A stretch of 64,000 nt of DNA from Mactra quadrangularis. Its lineage: Eukaryota > Mollusca > Bivalvia > Venerida > Mactridae. Made by a program: the position numbers and the translations under genes. Each line of letters opens with the position of its first letter. Positions within the stretch are counted from its first letter, which is position 1. Below are positions 1-12,961 of this stretch, one piece after another. Where the stretch lies: positions 39,271,917 to 39,335,916 of the forward strand of contig CM046298.1 in NCBI GenBank assembly GCA_025267735.1, in the 5' to 3' direction. The notes under the pieces are model-generated. The model was not told the DNA's origin, made no database searches, and saw only the letters and a program-made list of their open reading frames with translations.

Positions 1-410
1 ACTTAAAGTCGTAACCTATTCCTAATTAACCATCTGGCATGACCAACCTTGTTATTTCGTGACTAAGAATAATGATTACAAGTCAATAATTGACGTATTG
101 TTTATTTCTACCTTACAGACAGTTACAGTTAATTGTCTTGACCAGTGTTCAATTATGTACCTAGCCCACGTGACCTGTCACGTGGCTTACATGTACAACT
201 CGTTTATATTAACAATAAGACTATGTACAGTGCCGGCTCCATCAAAATAATATTCAGAAGTGAAACATAATAACAATTTTATGATATAATTAGTTTATAC
301 TTATGTTATTGACATGAACATATACAAAGTACAATGTGCACATACACTATATATAATGAAGGTCGGATGTCGCTCGAAGTGGTCTTTTTAAATCAGTAAA
401 ATAATTTTCG
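1..410. other. AT-rich non-coding DNA
   Basis: No convincing exon is visible. The one notable site is a pair of CACGTG E-box palindromes at 167-184, arranged as CACGTGACCTGTCACGTG, itself nearly palindromic. Short open frames here have no recognisable protein content. Confidence 0.5.
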
Positions 411-661
411 TGCATCAATATTTTCACCTATGTAGTGCACCAATATTTCACCTATGTAGTGCATCAATATTTTCACCTATGCAGTGCATAATTATTTTCA
501 CCAATGCAGTGCATCAATATTTTCACCTACGCAGTGCATCAATATTTTCACCTATGCAGTGAATCAATATTTTCACCTATGTAGTGAATCTTTTTTTTCA
601 CACATGCAGTGCAATATTATTTTCACCTATGTAGTGCATCTTTATTGTTTTACCTATGTAG
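411..661. repeat. 25-bp tandem repeat, about 10 units
   Basis: The unit reads approximately TGCATCAATATTTTCACC followed by TATGCAG (25 bp) and recurs about ten times with point differences and small indels, degrading toward the right end. The open frame 484-681 is produced by the repeat and is not a gene. There are no unique spacers, so this is an ordinary minisatellite. Confidence 0.9.
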
Positions 662-1142
662 GGGGCAAGTCCATTATTTGAAGTACATGTGTACATAAAC
701 ACGCACGACCTATCGTACGACCTCTAAGTAGAATGGACGCAGTGAGTTAACAATATTTCAATGTAGGATAAATGTATATACTTGTGTACGTAAACTCATA
801 ATAAATGATATTATACATGTACGTAGGAGTAAATTATTGAATAAATCAATTAATAAATGTCTATATATGTACGGAGATCGTATTGAGATACATGTATTAT
901 TCAATTGAAGAGTAGGTAATTGAATCGCCTATATCAATTATATCTTACATTGACATCGTTTATTTAATTATTAGTTTTGAAAACTGGTTTTGGTGCGCAG
1001 TGTGTTACATGTAGTTCAAATTATATTTATTCACATGTATAGTATTTTAGTAGGATATATAATTCAAAGGTTTGTGCTGTGTTAATTTATTTTATATTAT
1101 ATATATATTTTAAAATTGCATTATTTTGAGATTAGTGGTCAG

Positions 1143-1290
1143 TTTTATTCTACTGTCAGTGGTGCATACAATACATTAGCTCCGCTGATTTAAATCTCAC
1201 TCTATCGATCGCGAGTACTGAAGAACGGAAGTGAAAATTCAAATCGACTTGGTTGATGTTTGCACCAATGACATTTGAATAAAATTCAAT
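1143..1290. mobile_element. MITE, CTGTCAGTGGTGCATACA family (copy 1)
   Basis: The left end carries TTTTATTCTACTGTCAGTGG then TGCATACA, and the right end carries the inverted form GCACCAATGACATTTGAATA. The internal phrase CTGATTTAAAT is shared with the copies at 16975, 18011, 36901 and 42545. This is the most diverged copy. No coding capacity. Confidence 0.6.
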
Positions 1291-2154
1291 AATAATATGT
1301 AAACATTTGATTGTTAATTTGAATTTTATTGAAGATTGTAGAGGCAGTTAGCAAGTATTAGCACCATTTTGTATTGCTCATTGTACACAATTTAATTTAC
1401 TTATTTTCGAGCAGCAGTTTAATAGTAACAGATTCACCGGGATAATGGGGACGGCACCCTTTGAAATTTGACAAGAGTGTTCGCAAAACCGTTGGGAAGA
1501 GGTTCTTGTTGTTAGAAACCCATTTGAAAAAAATAATCACATGTAGATAATTTTGATACACTTATGGAAAGTTCTTCGAATTATTATTTCCATGATACTA
1601 ACTTTATCGCCTTTCATCCTGAAAGGAGATATTCGAATTATTGCTCTTTATACGTCCTTGTTATTCAAGCGATCATGAATGTTGATATGTATTTATCAAC
1701 GTACATGCTAGCCTATATTGAAGCAAGATGCTAAAATGGTCAGATACTGACCGTATTGTAATTCATATGGTTGATGAATATAAATTTATTTGCTTTTTAT
1801 GGATATTTTGTATTTATAATGAAACGTTACTATGGTTACTGCCTCAATGTATATATTTACATATAATAAACGTACATGAAAGACATATATAACATGTATA
1901 ATGAAGTATTAGCCAGCTTGTTAACAGTATTAACAACATTTAGGTTACAGTTTAACCTCTGAATATAGAACACTTTCGGTACCGAAACAAATATTCAGAT
2001 TTTAGAGATTTCCGAATTCCCATTATACGAGGGTTGTTCGGAAAGTTCGTAAAATTTTCAATAAATTAATTATTATGATAACATGTAAAAAATTATATCA
2101 ACAACAAATGTATTCATCTGTGCCATATTTTCACATATGTTTTAGAATTCGATT

Positions 2155-2310
2155 TATACAGGGTTAAACGCCGTGTTAACACATGTTTTAGGTTATTTTA
2201 CGGCGTCTATGGCATCTAACCTAGCTTTCCTGCACCCTTGTCCAGTACTCACCCACCCTTCCACAAGGCTGGAAACTTCTCTTAGGATTCGAGAAGTTCA
2301 GTTTCTGTTC
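2155..2310 (-). mobile_element. SINE fragment, ACGGCG-tail family
   Basis: The segment TTTTACGGCGTC...CTAACCTAGCTTTCCTG...CCACAAGGCTGGAAACTTCTC matches the 3' part of fuller copies at 33866-34137 (- strand) and 56642-56905 (+ strand). The tRNA-like head present in those copies is missing here, so this is a truncated insertion. Confidence 0.65.
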
Positions 2311-3769
2311 AATAAATGAAAATGAATGATTTTTTCAAAAATGAGTATGTTATAGAATTTTAAACTATATGACAAATTATCACTTGTAACAAATTAAAAG
2401 GCCAATGCTGGTAAAATGCAAGATCTTGGGATATCACCTTGTTAACTTGTATTTCTCAGTAAAAAGGCATAATAAAAACCGCAATCGGATTTCGAAATGT
2501 AAAGCATCCGGAATCTTTAGTTTTAATGTTCATTGTAAAATTGAAGGATGAATTCGTTCAGAATTCACGCAATTTTTCAAATTTCGTAGGGTCCGGATAT
2601 CCCTAAGTCAGAATTTAGCTAAAGTGCAAATGTCCCAGTGCCAAATTTCTCAGGATTCGTATACATCTGAGTCCGGATGTCCAAGGGTCCAGATTTCCCA
2701 GGGTCCAAACTATTCAGGTTCCGGGTTACTCGTGTTACACTGTATTTTCTTGCTGTGATTATTGTATTTATGTATTACTAATATATGCATGTTGCTCTCA
2801 TCACGTGTATTTATACATATTATATAATGTATGTTGCAATATTCTGTGAGCGTTTGTATAGTCACAGACGTTTACAGGCGCGGGCATGTGTGGAGTCGAT
2901 GAGACCATTGCTGGATATCTATGTCTTTGATAGGCCCTACAAGGAAATTCAAATGAATGCCTGTAAGAATCAGCTAGAACGCCCAGAAAAACTTTAATTT
3001 CGATATTTTGGTGCCTAGGCCTTCCTAGAAATAGTATAGCCATAAATCCCTGGTCCTTGCATGTACAAGTATCGAATACAATTAATGTTGCCTTTGGATC
3101 GGTTAGGCTAAGAAAGGACCGATATGAAGAGCTAAACAGGAGTATCTATAAGTCTGATACTGGTATAGCGATAACTCTCTAGCAGCGAGAAACAATTTAG
3201 AGGTTACAGGTTCGCCACTCACTCTAAGCACTTAAGGATTCCGAGGTGTTTCTGAGTAGTTACCCGAACTTTGAACTCGATTTCATGATAGAAAAGTAAC
3301 TTTTAATAGAATACATGTCTATGTTTATTTGGTACGGGAATAAATCACGAGACTCACACAAGCAAAGATAACAGGCACCGTCTCTTTGGTCCACCATACC
3401 ATAGAAAGAATATGTGTGTGTTTGGTGGGTTGGACCGTGCCTATACTGCCTTTGTTTACAAACGTACAATGGATACAATTACAAGTTTTCCTCTACGTCC
3501 ATAACCTCTGTAGTGTATGCGTCTATTTATGTGCGTGGCTATAAAATGAGATTTTAAACAACAAATAACCATAATTGGTGGCAAAACATTAGCCCCATGC
3601 TGTTTTTATTGCCTGGAATAAAATGTCAAACTGTAATTATTGTCAACTGGGCCCAATCATCGTAAACATGAAATATAATGTCCGTCCATCGATCCATCTC
3701 AACATTTCATTGTGAGAGTTGAGTATAGAAACGGACATTATAAAATCAATTGGTAATGCGAGAGACTGA

Positions 3770-4345
3770 AAGCTTTGCATTATTATTTCAGTTTCATAAA
3801 GCGAGTGTAATGTGAAAACCTCAAACAATTGGATGTAAAAACCGGACTTCACCAATTCAATCTCGTTTATACAAAAGGCTGTGAGAGACTTTGATACTTG
3901 ATAGGCTCTCAAACCAAGTGTAATATGAAAGACTTAAACAGTTGGGTATAAAAACCGGACTTAACAAAGTCTATCTCATTTATCCAGAGTGCTGTGAGAG
4001 ACTTCGATACTAAGGCACCGGACTTAACAAAATATATCTCATTTATCCAGAATGCTATGAGAGACCTCGATACTTAGGTTCATAAACCGAGTGTAATATG
4101 TAAGACATAAACAGTTGGGTATAAAAACCGAACTTTACAAAGTCGATCTCATTTATCCAGAGTGCTGTGAGAGACTTCGATACTAAGGCATCGGACTTCA
4201 CAAAGTCTATCTCATTTATCCGAAGTGCTGTGAGAGACTTCGATACTAAAGCTCATAAACCGAGTGTAATGTGAAAAACCAGTTGGGTATAAAAACCGGA
4301 CTATAATCATAGATTCAATCTCAAATATTCGGAGTGCTGTGAGTG
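3770..4345. repeat. Composite tandem repeat upstream of HOPX
   Basis: A unit containing GGGTATAAAAACCGGACTT, then CAAAGTCTATCTCATTTATCC, then GTGCTGTGAGAGACTTCGAT is repeated about six times. Two unit lengths alternate: a long form with an extra CATAAACCGAGTGTAATATG segment and a short form without it. Copies are roughly 80-95 percent alike by eye. The repeated TATAAAAA resembles a TATA box, but transcription from it is not shown. Confidence 0.8.
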
Positions 4346-5029
4346 ACACAGCTCAGATGACTGATGACTGAATAGATTAATAGCATGGTTCATATCGATA
4401 AATAAAACCCAAGCAGAAATTGATCTTCAACGTGTCATAGAGAACTAGGAATAGCTAAATATCAACCAATATTGAATTGTTATGAAGGCTGTGAATCAGA
4501 AATTTCTGTGATATGTTTAACGCAGAACTACGTTAATACTTATGGTGAAAATTAGCTTGTATGTTAGATGTATACATGCTCATTTGAAGATCTTCTCACT
4601 TACGGATATTTATTTAGTAAAAACGATACAAACTTGCTGCATATTTAGATGAAACTGGGAACTGGTAAATTAATTTTCATTTTTGATTTGGCAGCATTAC
4701 AAAATTGCAAATTTCGATACTATTGAAGGTTGGAACTTTATAAATTGATTTTGTTTAAAAACGAAGGCAATACAAACTTGATTAAATTGAAAAATTAGTT
4801 GGCATTTTTAAAGGAAATATTATATTACTTAGCAAATTTGGGAAAATTTGAATTTTCATACGTTTGTGTTTATTTTTTACAGTAAAGCTTCATGAAATTG
4901 CGTATTTGAATAAAAATGAAAATTCAGAAAAGTGATTCTATTTTAAAAACATATGCGATACAAACTTGCATATTTGAAATAAAATTGAAAATTTAATAAC
5001 TTGATTTTTAATTTCTCTTTTAATTTCAG
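4346..5029 (+). other. Probable intron sequence ending at a 3' splice site
   Basis: AT-rich sequence in which phrases such as GATACAAACTTG and AAAATTGAAAA recur at about 130-180 bp spacing, suggesting a diverged repeat. It ends in a strong acceptor, TTTCTCTTTTAATTTCAG at 5012-5029, which would start the exon holding the HOPX start codon. The upstream exon was not identified. Confidence 0.4.
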
Positions 5030-5553
5030 ATAACAATATAACCATACCAGGACATAACAGGACATTTTAACATTAAGTGTCTGTGAAGGAAAGGATAAAG
5101 TAAAACGTTTATACAGTGGAGGTTTTATAGTGGTTTGAATGTTTAAATGACTTGATATAAAACCTAGATGACATAGTGTTGATAATACGACAAACTGGGG
5201 TTATAAAACTTTAAAATCTTGTTAAATTAAACTTGTACTTTTGTATATGAGAGTACATTTCAAACAGCGCTGTCACTGTGTGATTCATCGTGCATTTTAA
5301 CTACGGAATTCGTTTAGCTGTATGTTATATGTACATACTGTGTCGTGTCTGTGACTAGAGACCAAAGTTTTTCGGAATTGCAGGAAATTTTGAATGTGTC
5401 AAAATTGGTGACTTTGAGTGCTTTATGGATGTAGTTTGGATGAATTAAGAAAGGAATAACTTTCGATTTTATGTGCAATATATGTAGTGGGATTGATTCT
5501 TTTATAATTACCTTGCCAGTATTTTAAGTGCAATATATTTATAATATATAATA
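5030..5553 (+). other. Candidate 5' UTR of the HOPX-type gene
   Basis: Lies between the acceptor ending at 5029 and the HOPX start codon at 5554. It contains several short upstream ATGs, and an in-frame TAA at 5542-5544 closes the HOPX frame upstream. The evidence is the splice site plus position; without transcript data a promoter inside this block cannot be excluded. Confidence 0.4.
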
Positions 5554-8500
5554 ATGTCCGTGACGAATAAATTTGGTACCTCAATGATGTTCACAAGTAA
5601 TATCCGAGCCCAGTTAACGCCGGGAAACATGCTACCTAAAATTCGAGGAGATCAGATCGACGTACTGGAACAGAACTTTAAACAGAACCGGAATCCAAAT
5701 GATTTCGAGATATCACTTATTTCAGCCGAGGCTGGGCTGTCTGAGAACGAGGTCAAGGTAAGATTTTTAAGGGCTGCTCATTTTGTTTTTAAGGGTTGCT
5801 GGGTTAGGGGCCGTGTGTAAAACTGGATATAAGGGGGTGTTTGGTTGGGGTTCTATGGGATTAAACTTGAAAATGGCATCGCTGAGATTATTTAATCAAG
5901 CTCTCTGGCTTAAACGGTTATAGGTTACTACAAAGATACCAAGTTCAGAGTGTCATATGCTGGACCACTGATTAGGTATAAGATGACAAACGTTTTCCAC
6001 TCCACGCAATTGATGTAAATTGAATGGGTTCAAACCCAGAACTATGATAGAAATTGGACATCGTGATATATTCTACAAAATGTTCTGTGTATTTATATTA
6101 CTAGTACAGTGCAACCTATGCAGAGCAACACCTGACAGAGTCAGAAAACTAGTGTCGCTCTTACCAGGTGTTGCTCTGCATGCAGAGCTAGAATAATTTC
6201 ATCGCTCACGAAAAACGTCCACGCTTTAAAGGTGGCTTTTTATCAGAGATGCATGCCGTTACAATAGATAATGTACAATGAAGTTTCGCTATGAGGACCA
6301 TAAATAATGATTTTCGTAGGAATGATCTTATTCTTCCACAAATTTAGCATTTGACACTTAAGAATGATCAAAAGTTAAGTGATTTTGCTCTTTCCAAGGT
6401 GGTCTTAATAGCGGAACTCTACTGTACGATGTTTATGGAAATTTAAGCGGAACACAATATTATGATATCAAACCATTATTAAGCATATTGATTTGTTCGT
6501 TCAAAGAGAGAAATACTCGTGTTTTTGCTATTTGCAGATTTTGCTATATACATATCAGTATTTATTTTCACGTTTGAAGTTCTAGGAAGTGTTTAAAGCT
6601 TTATGTATCCTGTCGTCTAAAGTCTAGAACTGTTTGATGTTGTAATTGTGATACATATCATGTTACAAACAACATGCAATTAATTACTTGTATGAATGAA
6701 CAATCTTAGAATGACTCATAGACAATTCGTTCATTTGTCCAGGCCACAGTTAGCCCGCGCGGCTAGCTCAGGTGGTAGGACGCATGTCTACTAATCAAGA
6801 GGTCATGGGTACGATCTATTTTATGTAGCTTTTAGAAGAAAGTCTTACAAATTGAAATTGATTGTTGTTAAAAAATAGATTATAGTGATTTTTCATTTAC
6901 ATCTCCATTTGAGTTTTCAAGTGAGACAAATCAATTAAGCATGCAACAACAACGTTTAAAGTTTAAAGGGTTTTTTTAAAGGTGCATGCGTTAGTTTCGA
7001 TAGCCCTTCAGATAGATGCACAACTTGGCTACGGTTTTTATGGTCAGTTTGTGGAAATCTTAAGGAAAATGTCACGTGTTTCATTTCATTTTCAACATTT
7101 TGAGTAAATGTACTAAATAGTTTTGAAGTATTTCCTTTCATTGGGTGAACGAATACATATCGTTTTTATTTGATAAGAGTACTGTCAATTTATTTCTACA
7201 TTGATCGATATCATCAAGATAATATCGAAGTTCAATCAAAGATAAAAAAAGAGGGGCGGATCCAGACATCTCTTTTCAGGCAGTCCTTGCCAGTTCCAGG
7301 GTAGGGGACCAATATTTATTTCGTACCCACCTATTTATTTGTCTGCATTTTTTTTAAATCACGAGCAAAATCTTGACTAAATTGGCCATCCAGGGACTCG
7401 CTGTTAGACTGTTATAGACTAAGTGTACATTCGGAACGCCACCGCGATCTTCTACGATATTTTTGTGGATAATGACCGAAGAGTTCCGAATGGCTTGTAT
7501 AATGACGTATGAGTGAAATGAGCAGATATGAATGGAGAAGTATAAACAATTACCAAAGTTACTGTCAAAAATGTTTCAATTTAAGTCAGTTTAAGATCGC
7601 TATCATTGATCAAATCTTTAAGTGTATCAAAACATGATTTATTTTTGATCTCACCGAATAAAATCCGATTTAAGATTTAGCCTCGGAGTAGCAAACAATA
7701 AAGAGATAAGTAAAATATACAGCTTAAACAATATTGGTATAAATCTGGACATTGATTTTATCTACAAAATGTAATTACACAAATTTTTAACAATTTGTAG
7801 TACTTAGCTTTGTATTGACGATGAAATTCATGCGAGAAACGTAGGTCAAATTTTAGTCATAAAATTTAGTGTAATTCCGTATATCTCTGATACTATTCGG
7901 TACTCCTTGCCTTTTTTCTCATATGTTTGTAGATGAGCGCCTTCTCGTACACAGCGGTTATCAAGATGTTCGATATCGAGTAAACTGGTAACCTCTGGGT
8001 ACGAGAATGCCGAATGCTCCGATGTCAAATACAATACAAATATATTCATTTGAGCAATTAATCACAAATGTGCTTTTCTGTCGTCCGTTGGCGTCAATAG
8101 ACAGTTGATCAGAATTAGCTAAGTTGGTTAATGACAATCAATTATTGCCAGAGCGTTCTTGTACAGAAATTATATAAGCCATATCAAGGATAAATTACGT
8201 GTATGTATTAGAAAGTTGGCCGTATATCGCAACATCACGCGGTCGATTGCTCAAATCTCGCAAAATTTCTTTTATTATATATTTATCAATACTAAGTAGT
8301 GCAAACTAAGTAACAGTTTTTTCCGTAAATCGGTCCATCAATTGAGTCATATTATCAATATGTTACGATAATATATTATTACAATGCATAATGAAATAAG
8401 ATTTACATGTTCGACGGAAATCGGTCGTAGGACGTTAGATAATTCAGGCCCCAGTTCTTGAATTATTCAATAGTTTGAAAAATCTTACAAACAAAAGGTC

Positions 8501-11500
8501 TCAAATACTCGAGTAGATCTTATTCATCTTACAAAATATGTTTACTCATCGTCTCACTTCCATTTTATTTTTTCAGTCAGCGTTTTACAAAGTTGCTGTA
8601 ACTACTTATTGGCCGGCTTTAGTGTAGTTTGCCTACGGTCTGTCTGTCATTTGCTCGATGAATCGGCTCTCAGTAGACACATTAGCCGGTTTAAATGTTC
8701 ACAGGGGTGTGTCATAAATGTATTATTTTAAACATAACAACTATTAAAGGAAACAATAAGTGTCGAGTGTCTAGTAACAAGGTCATTACGACAATATTGT
8801 GCTGACGCAAAGTTACGACACCTAAACAAATATATATAACAATATAACATAAATAGAAGATAAATATTTCATTTAACAAGGACATGTATTACGTATTTAC
8901 TGATAAAATCACTGTTCTATTAACTGTGCTATCAGGGTGTGTTCATATTTTTATGATTATTAAATAAACAATCTACTCTTGTGATGACATCTACAACTAT
9001 GTCAGTACAACATGGTTATATATCATTTTTAAGTTCAATAAATGTTGATTGCTGTTGATACTAACGCTCTGGGTCTTTACTCACATGCAATGATCGTACG
9101 ACAATATAAATCGTAAACCAATGTCAGTCAGAAAAGGCATTTGGAACTTATCGGCGATTTTCTATACGCAAATATTCTTAAAATTTTATGATAAAAATAC
9201 TATGTATAGGATTTTCTGTATAGTTTATTAAAATTTACATTTGATTAAGAAATAATTGAATACATGTATGTTGTTTGTAAGCAAATATACTTATTAGTTT
9301 ACGAAAAAAATAATATGTATAGGATTTTCCATGTAATTTTTACAAATACGATTTGATTTGGGAATGATTATATACTACTTATTTTTTTAAGTAATGTCTA
9401 CAATACATGTGCTACAAATATGTATTCACTTTGCTATGACCAAGGTAGTCGATATAGCGCAACACTATAAATTCAAAATTTAAAAACCTCACCAGTTTTA
9501 TCCTTTTTACAATAATCATAAAATGTTCATGAATAATGTTACAAGAATCTACCATGAAATAATGTTAGATTAAAACATTTGACAAACTAATTTCTGTTAG
9601 GAAATTTCCTAATAGATCTCTTCAAACGCATTTTATCATGGTGAGGCAATCGAAATCGTGTTTGTTAAAGTATTCAAATTTAGAGACAAACTTCTAAATC
9701 GGTATGTATGATAAAAAGAATCGTCATTAAGGAGTTCTTTGGTCCGTTTTTTGCGCAGAAATCACAAATTCTCAAGTTTAATAAGAATGATAAATTATGG
9801 TACGTTATTGAAGTAACATGTGCATAGGATTGTGTTTGTCATCAATATTATCTGTACTTGTATAGAAATCTGGGATCCATATTTTACTGCATTGCCATAC
9901 GAACGATTTTTGTCGCAAGTTAAAGGCTATGCATAATGTTCCCGCCTTTATTTTTCACATCTAAATAGGTACCGTGCTACACAACAAAAAATAGGCGGGA
10001 ACACGTAAAACTCTCTGTTTTTGGCAAAGACTCGAGCAGGGCGATCTACTATATACGTGTAGGCCCCAATGCCAGTCAGATTGGACTCAAACTCGATTAG
10101 CGGCTGTGCTTGACAATACGCTAGATGCCCAGGTCTCTTGTATAAGCAGTTGATTAATAGTGCAGGCGATTTTTCACATTTAGTATATTGGGTGTGATTT
10201 TTTAAAATGATGCCAGATACTGCGGCCGGACCCGTGACGACAGAACTTATCGGCGTCAACAACACGCATTTTTTCCTCATCCCAAACTCATGCACTTTAT
10301 TTATAGAACTTATACAATTTGGTCAATTTCACATCAAAGTTCAAATTTACAAATCAACAATGTAGTTTATTAAATCTTCAATCCAGTAGTATTATAGTAT
10401 AGTAAAATTGTACAATATGTGACTAAGTTTTATATTTACTTTCAAACTATATGAGCCGTAAATAAATATTACCTTAACGGTGGAAAGATCTTGGTATTGG
10501 ATCTGTAAACACTTCAACATTTGTATTGGAAGTAATGTCAATATAGTGTTTAGTCAGTGATCGCTTACATAATTTATTACCATGAAGTTTACATATTTTC
10601 TCTTCGATTTTATATCAATTTTATTGGATTTTTTTCTAATTAAATTGTACATAGCACTCTAAGCTAAACAAACCATTTAATGTATTTGGCGGAACTTTCG
10701 GGGAGAGAGAACCTTCGGAGGAGGGTAGGATTGCAGGTTATTAAATAGAACGCCCTGTTTATTACAGAGAGTGCCTTAATCGTTGTAATAAAATACTAAA
10801 AATGTAAAAAAAGTTCTAATTTTTTATATTTATATAAAGACAATCAGAAATGTATATATGTTAATGCAGACTCGATGAAAAGTCGTGTTCCACATTCTTT
10901 GAAAAATAGATATAGTGACTGCTTCTCATCTTTTTGTAATATTATAAATTATAGGTAGGAGTCGGTTGACCCTTACACTGATACATGTCAAAATATTAAT
11001 AGAAATTGGCATTCAAACTGTTTTATTTATACACAACCTTATCAATCTTTGGGTAGATGCTCTGAAAAAATCTGGAACCGCCTTTGCACTCATGAACTCT
11101 ATCTCAACGACCAATTTTGTCAGAATGTAGATTGGACTGAGTTTCCAACCTTTAAATATCCAATTAAAATGCAAAAAACGCGCCACGCTATTGTTAACTT
11201 GCTTTAGTAAATACGTTCTATTTTTGGTACGTAATATGATAAATATTATAATAAGACAATTAAATGAATGTATTTTAACTAAAACATCGCAAATAAACTC
11301 CACTACACTATATTATTTACGGTAACAATGAAGGAATTGTGTTCGTATGAATGATAATAATTTTATTATTTGTTAACACTTCCTTGTGCTCTTTGGGGGT
11401 TTGCATCAATATATCCCTGTTTTCTTTTGCATTTAGAAGTTTGTTCATGATTATCCATTGGTTTTTTATTTATAAATTTATATTTGCATTAGAAAGATCA

Positions 11501-12961
11501 ATCATTTCTTTTATAAAGAAGACCAAGTTTTAAAAAAAATCCAACAATAAAGACACTGGAACACGTTGCATGAGATAGGCCATTTTATTATGTATTATTA
11601 TCATATACCAAATTTGTACAGCGCTCTTTTTATATTAAATACATGTTCAAAAGCGCTTCAAATCATATGCATAATTAGGAAATAATTAAATGAATGAAAA
11701 TGTAATTGAAAATGGTTAAATATGATAAAATAAAAAAATGATAAAATGAAGACTAATATAATAACTAATAATTAATGATCAATAATGTGCTAGTAGTAGT
11801 TTCAAAAGAAGTGGGTTTTAAATGTAAAAGATAGTGAAATGAGTAATAATGGACTGTTCGTAGAAAATCAACCAAATGGTCGATGGGGAATCAGGCTAGA
11901 TGCCCTAAAAATCTGTGCTTGCTAGGTGCAAAGTTGGATTCTAATCCAAGGCTTCTGTACAAACATCCAACAGCGTCAAACAGCCATCATGCATTATAAA
12001 GTGGTCAGATAAAGTAAAAGTCGGATTCTAAACCAAGGATCCCTCCAGAATATCCATCAGCGTCAGCGCCTGATTGCATAGAAAAAGTATAAGTGATATA
12101 ATTGATGACTAGATTAGCAATGGAAAGGCAGCAACCGGCCGACAGGGAATCCGGCTAGATGCCTTGGAAAAATTCATGACTGCTAGGTGCAAAGTCGGAT
12201 TCCCCTCCGAGGATGTTCTATCCATCCGCGTCAGCGCCTAACCATGCCTGATAGGTAAGATAAAGTATAAATCTTAAAGGTAATGATTATATAATCAGTG
12301 GAAAGGCAACCCTTGGCCAAGGGGAATCTGGCTAGATGCCCAGGAAAACCCATAATTGCAAGATGCAAAGTCGAATTCTGCTCCAAGTATCCCACTAGAA
12401 CATCCATCATGCGGCCGTGCATTTTTTTATTGTAAATTTCGTGCATACTTATGGTTTGTTGTTAAGAATTCAATACTTTTTCGTGGTTTCTGGGATGATA
12501 AGATTTAGACCTTTACTATAGATGTATACAAACAATATTGATCGGGAGGGGGGGGGGCTTTTATGCTGACAGCCTGTGGTTTCAGTAATAACAGGATGAT
12601 TAGCCTACCGAAGAGGCCACAAATTTCGCCAACTAACTTCACCGCAAGTTTTCCCGACGAATTTACTAGAAGAGTTCATTAGTATTTATGAGAAGGCTTT
12701 AGAAATGTACCGATAGAGTTGTTGTATGCACAACTCACACAGTGATTGTTATTGTTATTAATTATTGATATACTCAGGTTAATTAAATGATCAACTCACG
12801 ATACAAATCTACGACAGATGTCATGGCTGACATGAGCAGACGATGTTATAATAATTAGTATTTTTCTCTGTTTCTCATTTCAGTTATGGTACCAACACCG
12901 ACTAGCAGTCTGGAGACAACGCCAGGGACTTCCTGCTAACAGCGGATACGTTAATGAATGA
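5554..12961 (+). CDS. HOPX: Homeodomain-only protein, HOPX-type, two coding exons
   Basis: Coding exons 5554-5757 (68 codons, donor AAG|GTAAGA) and 12884-12961 (25 codons plus TGA, acceptor TTTCTCATTTCAG) join in phase 0 to give 93 aa. The homeodomain spans about residues 23-82. Helix 1 contains DQIDVLEQNF and helix 2/3 contains ISAEAGLSENEV, closely resembling vertebrate HOPX (QVEILEYNF, IAAEAGLSEEE). Helix 3 reads LWYQHRLAVWRQRQGLP, parallel to HOPX KWFKQRLAKWRRSEGLP. As in HOPX, DNA-contact residues are lost: homeodomain position 51 is His rather than Asn and 53 is Leu rather than Arg. Vertebrate HOPX does not bind DNA and acts as a nuclear cofactor (SRF, HDAC2); the same role here is inference. 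The intron at homeodomain 46/47 is the site typical of PRD-class genes. The start is set by an in-frame TAA at 5542. Vertebrate HOPX is 73 aa; the extra length is N-terminal. Confidence 0.85.
6118..6181. repeat. Perfect 17-bp inverted repeat (HOPX intron)
   Basis: ATGCAGAGCAACACCTG at 6118-6134 is the exact reverse complement of 6165-6181, with a 30-nt loop. The words ACAACCTCT/GCAGAGCAACA also occur in elements at 20655-20865 and 54962-55145, so this is probably a short member of that dispersed family. Confidence 0.7.
6752..6830 (+). mobile_element. tRNA-derived SINE head, GGCTAGCTCAG family
   Basis: GCGGCTAGCTCAGGTGGTAG resembles a tRNA A box, and GGTCATGGGTACGATC is a degenerate B box. 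The same head starts a fuller SINE at 37758. The body and tail are missing or too diverged to recognise here. Confidence 0.6.
9938..10002. repeat. Inverted repeat in HOPX intron
   Basis: TGTTCCCGCCTTTATTTTT at the left pairs with AAAAATAGGCGGGAACA at the right with about one mismatch. It looks like a small foldback or a MITE remnant. The open frame at 9948-10295 overlaps it and has no recognisable protein content. Confidence 0.6.
11862..12422. repeat. Diverged tandem repeat of about 200 bp units in HOPX intron
   Basis: Three units share GGGAATC(C)GGCTAGATGCC, then GCTAGGTGCAAAGTCGGATTC, then CATCCATCAGCGTCAGCGCC. Units begin near 11880, 12140 and 12310, with a partial unit near 12010-12085. 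Unit lengths differ because of internal deletions. No coding capacity is evident. Confidence 0.75.

Larger units (their letters stand above)
662..3769. other. Gene-free AT-rich region upstream of HOPX
   Basis: No exon with a recognisable product was found on either strand. It contains a MITE (1143-1290) and a SINE fragment (2155-2310), listed separately. Around 2590-2740 a short phrase (GTCCGGAT/GTCCAGATTTCCCAGGG) recurs a few times, suggesting a degenerate short tandem repeat. It could contain the promoter or a non-coding first exon of the HOPX gene, but nothing in the sequence proves that. Confidence 0.4.

Noticed and set aside
411..661. Regular repeats resembling a CRISPR array
   Set aside because: The repeats abut directly without unique spacers, and the genome is eukaryotic.
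5758..5820. Read-through of HOPX exon 1 into the intron, giving an 88-aa protein
   Set aside because: A strong donor (AAG|GTAAGA) lies at 5757, and the downstream exon completes helix 3 in phase; read-through would destroy the homeodomain.
9948..10295. 115-codon - strand open frame in the HOPX intron
   Set aside because: No domain-like sequence, overlaps an inverted repeat, and lacks splice or start context.
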